From NCBI RefSeq assembly GCF_900109515.1, contig NZ_FOBD01000006.1:124001-188000 (forward strand): a stretch of 64,000 nt of DNA, in the 5' to 3' direction. Under the pieces are notes generated by a model, which was not told where the DNA came from, did no database searches, and was given only the letters and a program-made list of their open reading frames with translations. Positions within the stretch are counted from its first letter, which is position 1. Each line of letters begins with the position of its first letter. The stretch comes from Paenibacillus sp. OK003 (lineage in GTDB: Bacteria; Bacillota; Bacilli; Paenibacillales; Paenibacillaceae). The position numbers and the translations under genes were made by a program. Shown here one piece after another: positions 46,682-54,275 of this stretch.

Positions 46682-47422
46682 TTAATATGAGTCGTCTGAC
46701 TCGACATCCGGTTCTAACAGACCATCACCTTCACGGTTCTCCAGATACTGGCGATATTGCCGATTACGTACGATGGACACGTCATGGCCGTAGATATCGG
46801 TTGCGACAAAGCTCTCATATGCCTCAACGCAGCCCTCCACTTCGTCAGTGGCTTCAATCGCCATAACATCATAACTGTCGATGTCGCGTCCCTCAGCCAT
46901 AGCCGGAGTATTGGAGGTGCCCCAACTTTCAACAATCTGCCATGCATCTTCGCCGTCGAAGCCGTTCTGGTCGTCACGTTCATCCAGGCTTGTGCGGCCA
47001 AAGGCAGGAGCGAGGAATTCTTCCTCGACAGGACGATTTTCGGAGACAACGGTTTCCGGTTGATGTTTTTTGCAGTATTTGGTGTAAGGAACAGCTTGCA
47101 TGCGTTCATAGGGGATAGGTTGCTGACACACGGCGCAAGTTCCATAATGACCTTCTTCGATGGAATGCAGGGCAGAATCGATGCGCTCCAGTTGAAATTC
47201 ATCATGCTCCAGCAGAGAAATATCCTTTTCGCGCTCATACATCTCGGTAGCTACATCACCTGGATGGTTGTCAATCGGTGATAATTCACCTGTTTGAAGC
47301 TTCATGGAATCACCAAGACCATAATGTTCGTTTTGCTCCAGTCTATGTTCAATGTCACGCTTTTCGGTTATCAGTTGGGAACGTAACGATTGCAGTTGTT
47401 TAGCAGTGAAATGTGACATCAT
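46682..47422 (-). CDS. YteA-family TraR/DksA-type zinc-finger protein
   Basis: A 246-residue protein. An N-terminal coiled coil (QLQSLRSQLITEKRDIEHRL), then the C4 finger with CAVC at about residues 95-98 and YCKKH near 115-119, in which the last metal ligand may be the second-pair histidine. A long acidic tail follows (DEVEGCVEAYESFVATDIYG) as in the YteA regulators, linked to sporulation in related species. The start at 47422 follows AAAGGGGAAA; a second ATG is directly next to it. It is divergent from lspA. Confidence 0.82.
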   Translation of the reverse strand: MMSHFTAKQLQSLRSQLITEKRDIEHRLEQNEHYGLGDSMKLQTGELSPIDNHPGDVATEMYEREKDISLLEHDEFQLERIDSALHSIEEGHYGTCAVCQQPIPYERMQAVPYTKYCKKHQPETVVSENRPVEEEFLAPAFGRTSLDERDDQNGFDGEDAWQIVESWGTSNTPAMAEGRDIDSYDVMAIEATDEVEGCVEAYESFVATDIYGHDVSIVRNRQYRQYLENREGDGLLEPDVESDDSY

Positions 47423-47546
47423 TTTCCCCTTTCTGTTCCGTATGGACTCCGGATTTTAACTCTGTTGTAGGATGTACCATTTCGTGCAGAATTACAGAAG
47501 GGAAATGTTATCGTTTTTGCCATCCGGGCTGGGGCTAACCGCGTCG

Positions 47547-47576
47547 TGGACGATTTCCAAACAGCTGTGCTACAAT
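47547..47576 (+). promoter_or_regulatory. Promoter of lspA
   Basis: TGGACG at 47547-47552 and TACAAT at 47571-47576 have an 18-base spacer, with TGC before the -10 giving an extended -10. The arms TTTCCAAAC (47554-47562) and GTTTGGAAA (47605-47613) flank the core promoter. Confidence 0.55.
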
Positions 47577-47639
47577 GAACAAGTCTGGCGTAAAGCCTGG
47601 TATCGTTTGGAAAAGACAAGAACGGAGTGACAAACAAAC

Positions 47640-48134
47640 GTGGTGTATTATATCCTCGCTTTTATCGTATTTTTAGTCGATCAGGGAACGAAGTTCCTAA
47701 TTGCAACCCGGATGGAACTTAGAGATGAAATTCCGGTGATTGGCAATTTCTTTGTCATCACATCACATCGTAACTCAGGTGCAGCTTTTGGTATTTTGCA
47801 GGATCAACGCTGGTTCTTTATTGTAGTTACACTGGTTGTCGTGGTGGCTTTGGTTTGGTATTTGCAAAAGGTAAAAGATACTCCGCACAAATTGCTGCCC
47901 GTGGCGCTTAGTTTGGTGCTTGGGGGAGCCATTGGTAACTTCCTGGATCGGGCTTTGACCGGAGAAGTGGTCGATTTTATCCAGCTTAATTTTGGTAGCT
48001 ATACGTTTCCCATTTTCAACATAGCCGACTCGGCGATCTGTATCGGTGTGGTACTGATTATTGTAGAAACGTTGCTTGAAGGACGGCGCGAGAAAGCAGC
48101 CGCAAAGGTCGAAGGGAATGAACATCATGAGTAA
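47640..48134 (+). CDS. lspA: Lipoprotein signal peptidase
   Basis: A 164-residue membrane aspartic peptidase that removes signal peptides from prolipoproteins such as the peptide-binding protein in this window. Four membrane segments; HRNSGAAFG near 42, GGAIGNFLDRALTGEVVDF with the first catalytic Asp and FPIFNIADSAI with the second. The GTG start at 47640 follows ACGGAGTGAC. Its end overlaps the rluD-like start by eight bases. Confidence 0.95.
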   Translation: MVYYILAFIVFLVDQGTKFLIATRMELRDEIPVIGNFFVITSHRNSGAAFGILQDQRWFFIVVTLVVVVALVWYLQKVKDTPHKLLPVALSLVLGGAIGNFLDRALTGEVVDFIQLNFGSYTFPIFNIADSAICIGVVLIIVETLLEGRREKAAAKVEGNEHHE

Positions 48135-49110
48135 AACGCAAAATGAAGAACAGAATAACGGAGATACGTCAACGCATGACGATGAACTCTTGAATGGCAA
48201 TGATCGTATGGAATGGACGGTTGCCGCTGAACATAAAAAAGAACGAATTGACAAATATATTACAGAATCCATGGATAACGTATCGCGCTCCCAAGTTCAA
48301 TTGTGGATCGGAGACGGATTCGTAACGGTGAACGGAGTTAAAGTCAAAGCTAACACCAAATTATCTGAAGGTGATCTGATAGAGCTTCTGATCCCTGAGC
48401 CGACGACTGTGGAGATTATTGCTGAAGATATTCCGCTTGAAGTGGTGTATGAAGATAGTGATTTGATCGTTATTAACAAACAGCGTGGCCTTGTTGTACA
48501 TCCAGCACCAGGGCATACGTCAGGAACACTTGTTAATGCACTGATGTATCACTGTAAAGATCTCTCAGGCATTAACGGCGAGCTGCGTCCCGGTATTGTG
48601 CATCGGATTGATAAGGACACATCAGGTCTAATTATGGCTGCCAAAAATGATCGTGCTCACGCCTCGCTGGCTGCTCAGCTCAAAGAGCATAGTGTGAATA
48701 GACGATATATTGCACTCGTTCATGGGCATCTTAGCCATGATCAGGGTACGATTGATGCACCCATTGGTCGAGATACCAATGATCGCAAAATGTACACCGT
48801 TACAGAGCGTAACAGTAAACATGCGGTTACGCATTTCACCGTCACGGAGCGCATCAATGACTACACGTTGTTGGAACTGAAATTGGAGACAGGGCGTACC
48901 CACCAGATTCGTGTTCACATGAAGTTCATTGGTCATCCGCTTGTTGGAGATCCGACGTATGGTCGTAACAAAGGAATCAAAATGCAGGGACAAGCCCTGC
49001 ATGCTGCGATTCTCGGTTTTGTACATCCAACGACCGGAGAATACCTTGAATTTACAGCTCCGCTTCCGCAGGATATGGAAGATGTTCTAGCCTCACTGCG
49101 TAGCCGCTGA
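48127..49110 (+). CDS. rluD: RluA/RluD-family pseudouridine synthase
   Basis: A 327-residue enzyme converting uridine to pseudouridine in rRNA. The ATG at 48127 is used because GAAGGG is well spaced for it; an in-frame ATG lies at 48118. An S4 domain (RIDKYITESMDNVSRSQVQL, VTVNGVKVKANTKLSEGD) precedes the catalytic domain with HRIDKDTSGLIM (catalytic Asp). TGRTHQIRVHMKFIGHPLVG closes the active site. It follows lspA as in B. subtilis ylyB. The target position is not known. Confidence 0.92.
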   Translation: MSKTQNEEQNNGDTSTHDDELLNGNDRMEWTVAAEHKKERIDKYITESMDNVSRSQVQLWIGDGFVTVNGVKVKANTKLSEGDLIELLIPEPTTVEIIAEDIPLEVVYEDSDLIVINKQRGLVVHPAPGHTSGTLVNALMYHCKDLSGINGELRPGIVHRIDKDTSGLIMAAKNDRAHASLAAQLKEHSVNRRYIALVHGHLSHDQGTIDAPIGRDTNDRKMYTVTERNSKHAVTHFTVTERINDYTLLELKLETGRTHQIRVHMKFIGHPLVGDPTYGRNKGIKMQGQALHAAILGFVHPTTGEYLEFTAPLPQDMEDVLASLRSR

Positions 49111-49219
49111 CAGCTCGAGAAAGTACAAATGTTCGGATAATTTGTCCATGGTTTTGAACGCGCAAATGCTTCATATTAAAGTGTAGAAATTTGCGTCAAA
49201 TGAGGAGATGAACAAAATC

Positions 49220-50473
49220 ATGAGTATCGATAAATATCAGGAAACGTACATTCAGACTAATTTTGCCGACCGTATTGGCGGCTCCAACTATGGTAAAGAC
49301 ACCAACATCTATAAATTCGAGAAAATCAAACGTGCCAAAGCTTCGGCTAAAAAAGATTTTCCCAATGTAGAATTGATTGACCTCGGCGTAGGTGAACCAG
49401 ACGAGATGGCAGATGCAGGCATCGTAGCTGCATTGGCGGAGCAAGCCTCCAAACCTGAAAACCGTGGATACGCGGATAACGGTATTCCTGAATTCAAGGA
49501 AGCGGCAGCTGCTTACCTGAAAAATGTATTTAATGTTGAAGGTATCGATGCATCAACTGAAATTGTGCATTCCATCGGTTCCAAGCCAGCTTTGGCGATG
49601 ATGCCTTCTTGCTTCATCAATCCAGGTGATGTAACGATTATGACGGTGCCAGGGTATCCGGTTATGGGTACACACACCAAATACCTGGGTGGTGAAGTGT
49701 TCAACATTCAATTGACCAAGGAGAACAACTTCCTGCCAGATCTGTCGGCTATTCCGGAAGATATCGCGAAACGTGCAAAGTTGCTCTATCTGAACTACCC
49801 GAATAACCCAACGGGCGCGAGTGCTACCGTGGAGTTCTTTACGGAAGTGGTTGAATGGGCGAAAAAATACAGCGTAGTCGTTGTACATGATGCTCCATAC
49901 GCAGCATTGACTTATGACGGCAAAAAACCGTTCAGCTTCCTGTCTGTACCTGGTGCGAAGGATGTGGGCGTGGAATTACACTCCCTGTCCAAGTCCTACA
50001 ACATGACAGGCTGGAGAATTGGTTTTGTTGCAGGTAACCCGCTTGTTGTCAAAGCATTCAGCGACGTGAAAGACAACAATGACTCTGGTCAGTTCATCGC
50101 GATCCAAAAGGCTGCTGCTTATGGATTGAACCACCCGGAAATCACGGAAAAAATCGCCGAGAAATATTCCCGTCGTCACGACCTGCTGGTAGCTGCACTG
50201 AACGAGCTGGGCTTCCAGGCTGAGAAACCTAAAGGTTCCTTCTTCCTTTATGTTGAAGCTCCAAAAGGTATTGTCGGAGGCCGCCGCTTTGAATCAGGCG
50301 AAGACTTCTCCCAGTTCCTGATCCGTGAGAAACTGATCTCTTCGGTGCCTTGGGATGATGCAGGTAACTTTGTTCGTTTCTCCGTTACCTTTGAAGCTAA
50401 AGGGGAAGAAGAAGAGAAACGTGTTATCGCTGAAATTAAACGCCGCCTGAGCGACGTGCAATTCGAATTTTAA
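49220..50473 (+). CDS. dapL: LL-diaminopimelate aminotransferase
   Basis: A 417-residue PLP class-I aminotransferase that makes LL-diaminopimelate directly from tetrahydrodipicolinate. The ATG at 49220 follows GAGGAGATG. IDLGVGEPDEMADAGIVAAL, LNYPNNPTGASATVEF and SLSKSYNMTGWRIGFVAG (PLP lysine in SLSKS) are typical of DapL. It replaces the succinylase or acetylase route and supplies lysine and the diaminopimelate used by MurE. DapL and related aminotransferases are similar, so the exact substrate is inferred. Confidence 0.88.
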   Translation: MSIDKYQETYIQTNFADRIGGSNYGKDTNIYKFEKIKRAKASAKKDFPNVELIDLGVGEPDEMADAGIVAALAEQASKPENRGYADNGIPEFKEAAAAYLKNVFNVEGIDASTEIVHSIGSKPALAMMPSCFINPGDVTIMTVPGYPVMGTHTKYLGGEVFNIQLTKENNFLPDLSAIPEDIAKRAKLLYLNYPNNPTGASATVEFFTEVVEWAKKYSVVVVHDAPYAALTYDGKKPFSFLSVPGAKDVGVELHSLSKSYNMTGWRIGFVAGNPLVVKAFSDVKDNNDSGQFIAIQKAAAYGLNHPEITEKIAEKYSRRHDLLVAALNELGFQAEKPKGSFFLYVEAPKGIVGGRRFESGEDFSQFLIREKLISSVPWDDAGNFVRFSVTFEAKGEEEEKRVIAEIKRRLSDVQFEF

Positions 50474-50512
50474 TTAATTCACATAATCATAATGATGTAA
50501 AGTAAAGAAAGA

Positions 50513-50538
50513 AGAGACCGGAAACGGTCTCTTTTTTT
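50513..50538 (+). terminator. Terminator after dapL
   Basis: AGAGACCG pairs with CGGTCTCT around a GAAA tetraloop, followed by TTTTTTT. Confidence 0.92.
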
Positions 50539-50657
50539 ATGCAAAAAAATATAATTTCTCCCTGTAATACCTTTACAAAATTATACAAGCAACATATGAT
50601 TAGATCTTTACGTTATTTATTTAAGTCAGAAGTTGCTTTTGAAGGGAGTTATGGAAA

Positions 50658-51572
50658 TTGTTATCATCACGTACCAATACCGTGTCCACACCTGCTGCAG
50701 GGACAGGCAATACCGTTTCAGGCTTGCTTAAACTATTGAGACCAAAACAATGGACCAAAAATTTGCTGTTGTTTGCCGCGCTGCTTTTTTCTTTTGAGGA
50801 GATTCGGACGGAGACCATTCTATCGACTTTGCTAGGTTTTATTTTATTTAGCCTTGTTGCAGGCTGCGTTTATATTTTAAACGATTATGTAGATCGCGAC
50901 AGAGATCGTCAGCATCCAGTGAAGATGTTCCGTCCCCTTGCTTCTGGACAGGTCAACCCGGCTCACGCCTTGTTGTTCGGAATTCTGTTATTAATTCTTT
51001 CCGTTGGGACAGCCTTCGTGATGAACCCATTATTCGGAGTATTATGTATTGTTTATTTCCTATTGAATGTGTCGTACTCATTTGTACTCAAACATCTCGT
51101 TATTTTGGATATGATGACCATTGCGGCCGGATTTGTGCTTCGTGCGATTGCAGGCGGTGTCCTGATCCATGTGCCATTTACGCCGTGGTTCCTCATCTGT
51201 ACGATGCTGCTGTCCCTGTTTCTGGCTATCGGCAAACGGAGGAATGAACTCACCCTGCTTGAGGGAAATACCGGTTCACACCGTAAAGTATTGGATAACT
51301 ACTCGATAACGTTATTGGATCAGTTCAATACCATTGTCACAACGGCGACCATTATTAGCTATTCGCTCTTTACGTTCACATCCGATCGTACCATTCATTT
51401 AATGTGGACGATTCCTTTGGTCATATACGGCATGTTCCGTTATCTGTATCTGATTCATATGAAGAACCAAGGTGGTTCCCCAGATCGAGTTCTATTTGAG
51501 GACAAGCCCATCTTGATCACGGTCATTTTGTATGTCATAAGTGTTATTTCGATTTTTGCTATTTTTGAATAA
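50658..51572 (+). CDS. UbiA-family polyprenyl-phosphate phosphoribosyltransferase
   Basis: A 304-residue polytopic prenyltransferase of the UbiA superfamily. LLRPKQWTKNLLLFAALLFS, the metal-binding NDYVDRDRDRQHP near residue 75, FRPLASGQV and VLRAIAGGVLIHVPF match the decaprenyl-phosphate phosphoribosyltransferase group (mycobacterial Rv3806c and rhizobial NoeC) better than quinone or haem enzymes. It would join phosphoribosyl pyrophosphate to a polyprenyl phosphate at the membrane. The TTG start at 50658 follows AGGGAG. It opens a cluster of five closely spaced genes. Confidence 0.85.
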   Translation: MLSSRTNTVSTPAAGTGNTVSGLLKLLRPKQWTKNLLLFAALLFSFEEIRTETILSTLLGFILFSLVAGCVYILNDYVDRDRDRQHPVKMFRPLASGQVNPAHALLFGILLLILSVGTAFVMNPLFGVLCIVYFLLNVSYSFVLKHLVILDMMTIAAGFVLRAIAGGVLIHVPFTPWFLICTMLLSLFLAIGKRRNELTLLEGNTGSHRKVLDNYSITLLDQFNTIVTTATIISYSLFTFTSDRTIHLMWTIPLVIYGMFRYLYLIHMKNQGGSPDRVLFEDKPILITVILYVISVISIFAIFE

Positions 51573-51604
51573 AAGTTTGAGTCTGGAAGGTAGAGGGGAT
51601 CTGG

Positions 51605-52237
51605 GTGAAAAGCACGAAAATCGCCATCTTTGATATTGATAAAACGATTATACGCAGAGATTCCATGTTTCAGTTTGTACATTACGGCGTTCGCCGTTAC
51701 CCATGGCAGGTATGGAGATTGCCTGTAATTGCATTTCATACCGCGCTGTTCAAGGCAGGTCTGATGACGGTTGAGCGTGTCAAACGTTCCTATTTCAAAA
51801 GCATTGAACGCATGTCCGAAAATGATCTGGAGCATTTTTTTGATACAAGATTGCGTACGGCCATTTTTGCGGAGGCAAGTGTAGAGATGCAGCACCGTAA
51901 GGAAGCAGGCTATCATGTATTGCTGGTGACCGCATCTCCGCATGCTTATATGAAATATTTTAAAAACTTTCCCTGGGTGGATCATGTCATTGGTACCGAT
52001 CTGGTTCGTCACTCGAATGGCTATACCTGTAGGATTGATGGCAGCAATTGCAAAGGGGATGAGAAGGTTCGCCGAATTCAAGCCTATCTGGATGAGAAAA
52101 AGATGGTGATTGATTATGATCAATCCTGCTCCTACTCCGACTCCTTATCCGATCTTCCAGTGATGCAGTTGGTGAGTCAGCGATACTTTATTAACAAGCG
52201 CGTGCCAGAGATGGAGGCATTGTCGTGGGGGAAATAA
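51605..52237 (+). CDS. HAD-superfamily IB phosphatase
   Basis: A 210-residue phosphatase from a GTG start at 51605. Motif I IAIFDIDKTI (DxDxT) is at residues 6-15, motif II LLVTASPHAY near 101 and motif III YSDSLSDLPVM near 178, so the active site looks intact. SerB-like HAD-IB enzymes remove phosphate from small or lipid substrates. Placed right after the phosphoribosyltransferase, it may dephosphorylate the polyprenyl-phosphoryl phosphoribose, by analogy with the second mycobacterial step. It overlaps the next gene by 13 bases. Confidence 0.82.
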   Translation: MKSTKIAIFDIDKTIIRRDSMFQFVHYGVRRYPWQVWRLPVIAFHTALFKAGLMTVERVKRSYFKSIERMSENDLEHFFDTRLRTAIFAEASVEMQHRKEAGYHVLLVTASPHAYMKYFKNFPWVDHVIGTDLVRHSNGYTCRIDGSNCKGDEKVRRIQAYLDEKKMVIDYDQSCSYSDSLSDLPVMQLVSQRYFINKRVPEMEALSWGK

Positions 52238-52554
52238 AAGGGCGCCATACAGGCAAGCTGTTGATGCTGTTCTCCGCTTTTCTTACAGCGACGGGCCAAC
52301 TGTTCTGGAAGTGGGGTTTGACCGAGTGGATCTATCTGGGCATCGGCTTTCTCTGTTATGGACTGGGTGCCATTTTGATGATCAAGGCGTTTGCTTTGGA
52401 AAAGCTGTCTGTGGCCTATCCTTTGATGTGTGCCAGCTATGTGTTTGCGCTGATCTATGGATACTTTTTGCTAGGAGAAGAAATTACGGTGCAGAAGCTG
52501 GCCGCTGTTGTGCTGCTTGGAATCGGGGTGACGTTGACCAGTGTTAATCGATAG
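52225..52554 (+). CDS. Small EamA/SMR-type transporter subunit (ArnE-like), first of a pair
   Basis: A 109-residue protein with four membrane helices (LLMLFSAFLTATGQLFWKWG, YLGIGFLCYGLGAILMI, VAYPLMCASYVFALIYGYFL, LAAVVLLGIGVTLTSV). Size and GQLFWKWGL fit half-size drug/metabolite transporters such as ArnE, part of the flippase for undecaprenyl-phosphate-aminoarabinose. The GTG start at 52225 lies inside the phosphatase gene. With the next gene it likely forms a heterodimer. Confidence 0.78.
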   Translation: MGEIKGRHTGKLLMLFSAFLTATGQLFWKWGLTEWIYLGIGFLCYGLGAILMIKAFALEKLSVAYPLMCASYVFALIYGYFLLGEEITVQKLAAVVLLGIGVTLTSVNR

Positions 52555-52861
52555 CTGGATGATTGCTGTATTAATTGCAATGACCCTGTGTGGAGCGATG
52601 GGGGGAGCGGGTTTGAAAGCCTACGCCACCAGCCGCAAAAAGCTGCATGTTCTAATGGGGCTAGGATTCTATGGTACAGGTGCGCTGCTGAACATTGTAT
52701 TGTTGAAATTTCTTCCCTTAACGGTTGTGCTGCCTGCCAATGCGCTAACGTATGTGTGGACGCTCATTATAGCACGGTTTGCCTTTAAGGAAGCAGTGGG
52801 TCCTTTGCGCTGGATCGGTGTCGCTTGTATTATGGGCGGGTTGTGTTTTTTGGTTTTCTAG
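52541..52861 (+). CDS. Small EamA/SMR-type transporter subunit (ArnF-like), second of a pair
   Basis: A 106-residue four-helix protein (WMIAVLIAMTLCGAMGGAGL, LMGLGFYGTGALLNIVLL, VVLPANALTYVWTLIIA, WIGVACIMGGLCFLVF). The GTG start at 52541 overlaps the previous gene by 14 bases, so the two are coupled. Two different half-transporters in tandem match heterodimeric lipid-linked-sugar flippases such as ArnE-ArnF. The cargo is inferred from the neighbours. Confidence 0.75.
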   Translation: MLIDSWMIAVLIAMTLCGAMGGAGLKAYATSRKKLHVLMGLGFYGTGALLNIVLLKFLPLTVVLPANALTYVWTLIIARFAFKEAVGPLRWIGVACIMGGLCFLVF

Positions 52862-52885
52862 AATAATGAAACTGGATGTGAACGC

Positions 52886-54187
52886 ATGAAATTTTTGGAC
52901 TACATATTGTATAATCGCAGAACCAATTGGACGGCATTTGGCCTGTTTGCGGGTTTTGCTCTTTTTTACGGTCTCATCAATGGACCTTACGTGACGTACA
53001 TTGCGAATCACGCAGAGCTTCTTGGGTCATACACGCCATTTAATACGACGCAGTTTCCACTTAATTTATTTAACTTCGACCCTTCCATGTATTATGGGGA
53101 CAACAGTTCTTCAGTGATTCATCCGTTAATTTCATTCCTGGCGGTTACGCTTGAAGCAGGGGCTCAACTGCTGGGCGGGAATTGGTTCTTTCTAGTCCTG
53201 CAATCACTCGTGAATGCAGGTTCGGTTGTGCTGGTATTTCTGTTTTTGAATCAAAAAGATAAACAAATCACCACACCGTTACTTTTCGCTTTATTGTTCG
53301 GTTTCAGCTCTTATCTGATGTTTACCGCGTTGATTCCGGATTCGTATCCGTATGTGCAGTTTGTTATCCTGTTCTCTGTGCTGTATATGCAATACACCCG
53401 TGAACGCAAAGATGTCCGTTACATCCCGAATGCGCTGCTGGCATCCATCAACTTCGGACTGACGTCAACCAACATTGTGCCATTTGCGGCCGCCATGTTT
53501 TTCAATTTGCGTACGTGGCGTAACAAGTCTGGTTGGAAAAAGTATATCGGGATTATGGCACTGGCCGTTGCCTTCATCGTAGTATTCACAGGAATCCAAT
53601 ACATCGCGTTTGGCGGTCGCAGTTGGGTCAGCAACTGGCTGCTTGGCATTCAAAATGGGGGAACAAGCTATGCCACTCCATTCCAGTTCGCAGCTCATTG
53701 GAAAGCGCTAAGCCTGCTAACGATTAATCCGATGCTGTCACCGAAAGTGCATTTGCTGGACCCGGGCATGGTCGCGTTTGTAACGGATCTGTCTCGTTCC
53801 AATCCGATTTATGTTCAGCTCACGGGTATTTTTATCCTGTTGCTTGCGCTCACTGGGTTTATCAAAGGCATCCGTGAACGGGAAGTGTGGACTCTTGTGC
53901 CATACATTCTGTTTGCCTTTTTACTTCATATCGTTGTTGGTTTCGGGCTGGCGGTATTTCAATACGATATGTACCTGTATGCAGGACACTATCTGTTTGC
54001 GTTTTTCCTCCTCGGTGGGGGCTTCGTCATCAGTCTTCGTCCGGGGATGGGAAAAAAAGTGCTAATAGGCTTGATCATGCTATGTATTCTCGTCACCGCA
54101 GGCAATAACATCTATCGTCATGTGGAAACATTAACAACCATCAAGCAGTCCTATGATCAGCTGGAACAGGAACGTACAGTGAACTAA
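52886..54187 (+). CDS. Polytopic membrane protein, probable GT-C-type glycosyltransferase
   Basis: A 433-residue protein with roughly ten to eleven membrane segments (TAFGLFAGFALFYGLI, FVILFSVLYMQYT, YIGIMALAVAFIVVFTGI, LTGIFILLLALTGFI, VLIGLIMLCILVTAG). A large first outside loop is rich in Asp and Asn (NLFNFDPSMYYGDNSS), as in GT-C enzymes that use polyprenyl-phosphate sugars. No family can be named with certainty. It ends the five-gene cluster and could be the transferase using the lipid-linked pentose. Confidence 0.65.
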   Translation: MKFLDYILYNRRTNWTAFGLFAGFALFYGLINGPYVTYIANHAELLGSYTPFNTTQFPLNLFNFDPSMYYGDNSSSVIHPLISFLAVTLEAGAQLLGGNWFFLVLQSLVNAGSVVLVFLFLNQKDKQITTPLLFALLFGFSSYLMFTALIPDSYPYVQFVILFSVLYMQYTRERKDVRYIPNALLASINFGLTSTNIVPFAAAMFFNLRTWRNKSGWKKYIGIMALAVAFIVVFTGIQYIAFGGRSWVSNWLLGIQNGGTSYATPFQFAAHWKALSLLTINPMLSPKVHLLDPGMVAFVTDLSRSNPIYVQLTGIFILLLALTGFIKGIREREVWTLVPYILFAFLLHIVVGFGLAVFQYDMYLYAGHYLFAFFLLGGGFVISLRPGMGKKVLIGLIMLCILVTAGNNIYRHVETLTTIKQSYDQLEQERTVN

Positions 54188-54214
54188 TCAGACATATTAA
54201 TTATTCTATAATGA

Positions 54215-54251
54215 GACAAGGCCATTGGATTAACAGTCCAATGGCCTTGTC
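54215..54251. terminator. Hairpin between convergent genes
   Basis: GACAAGGCCATTGGA pairs perfectly (15 pairs) with TCCAATGGCCTTGTC around TTAACAG. T tracts on both sides are weak. It probably ends transcripts from both directions. Confidence 0.75.
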
Positions 54252-54275
54252 TTGTTTGGCATGATTTCATACGAT

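Noticed and set aside
50539..50739. A 66-codon frame after dapL
   Set aside because: It starts in the terminator tail and overlaps the UbiA-type gene in another frame.
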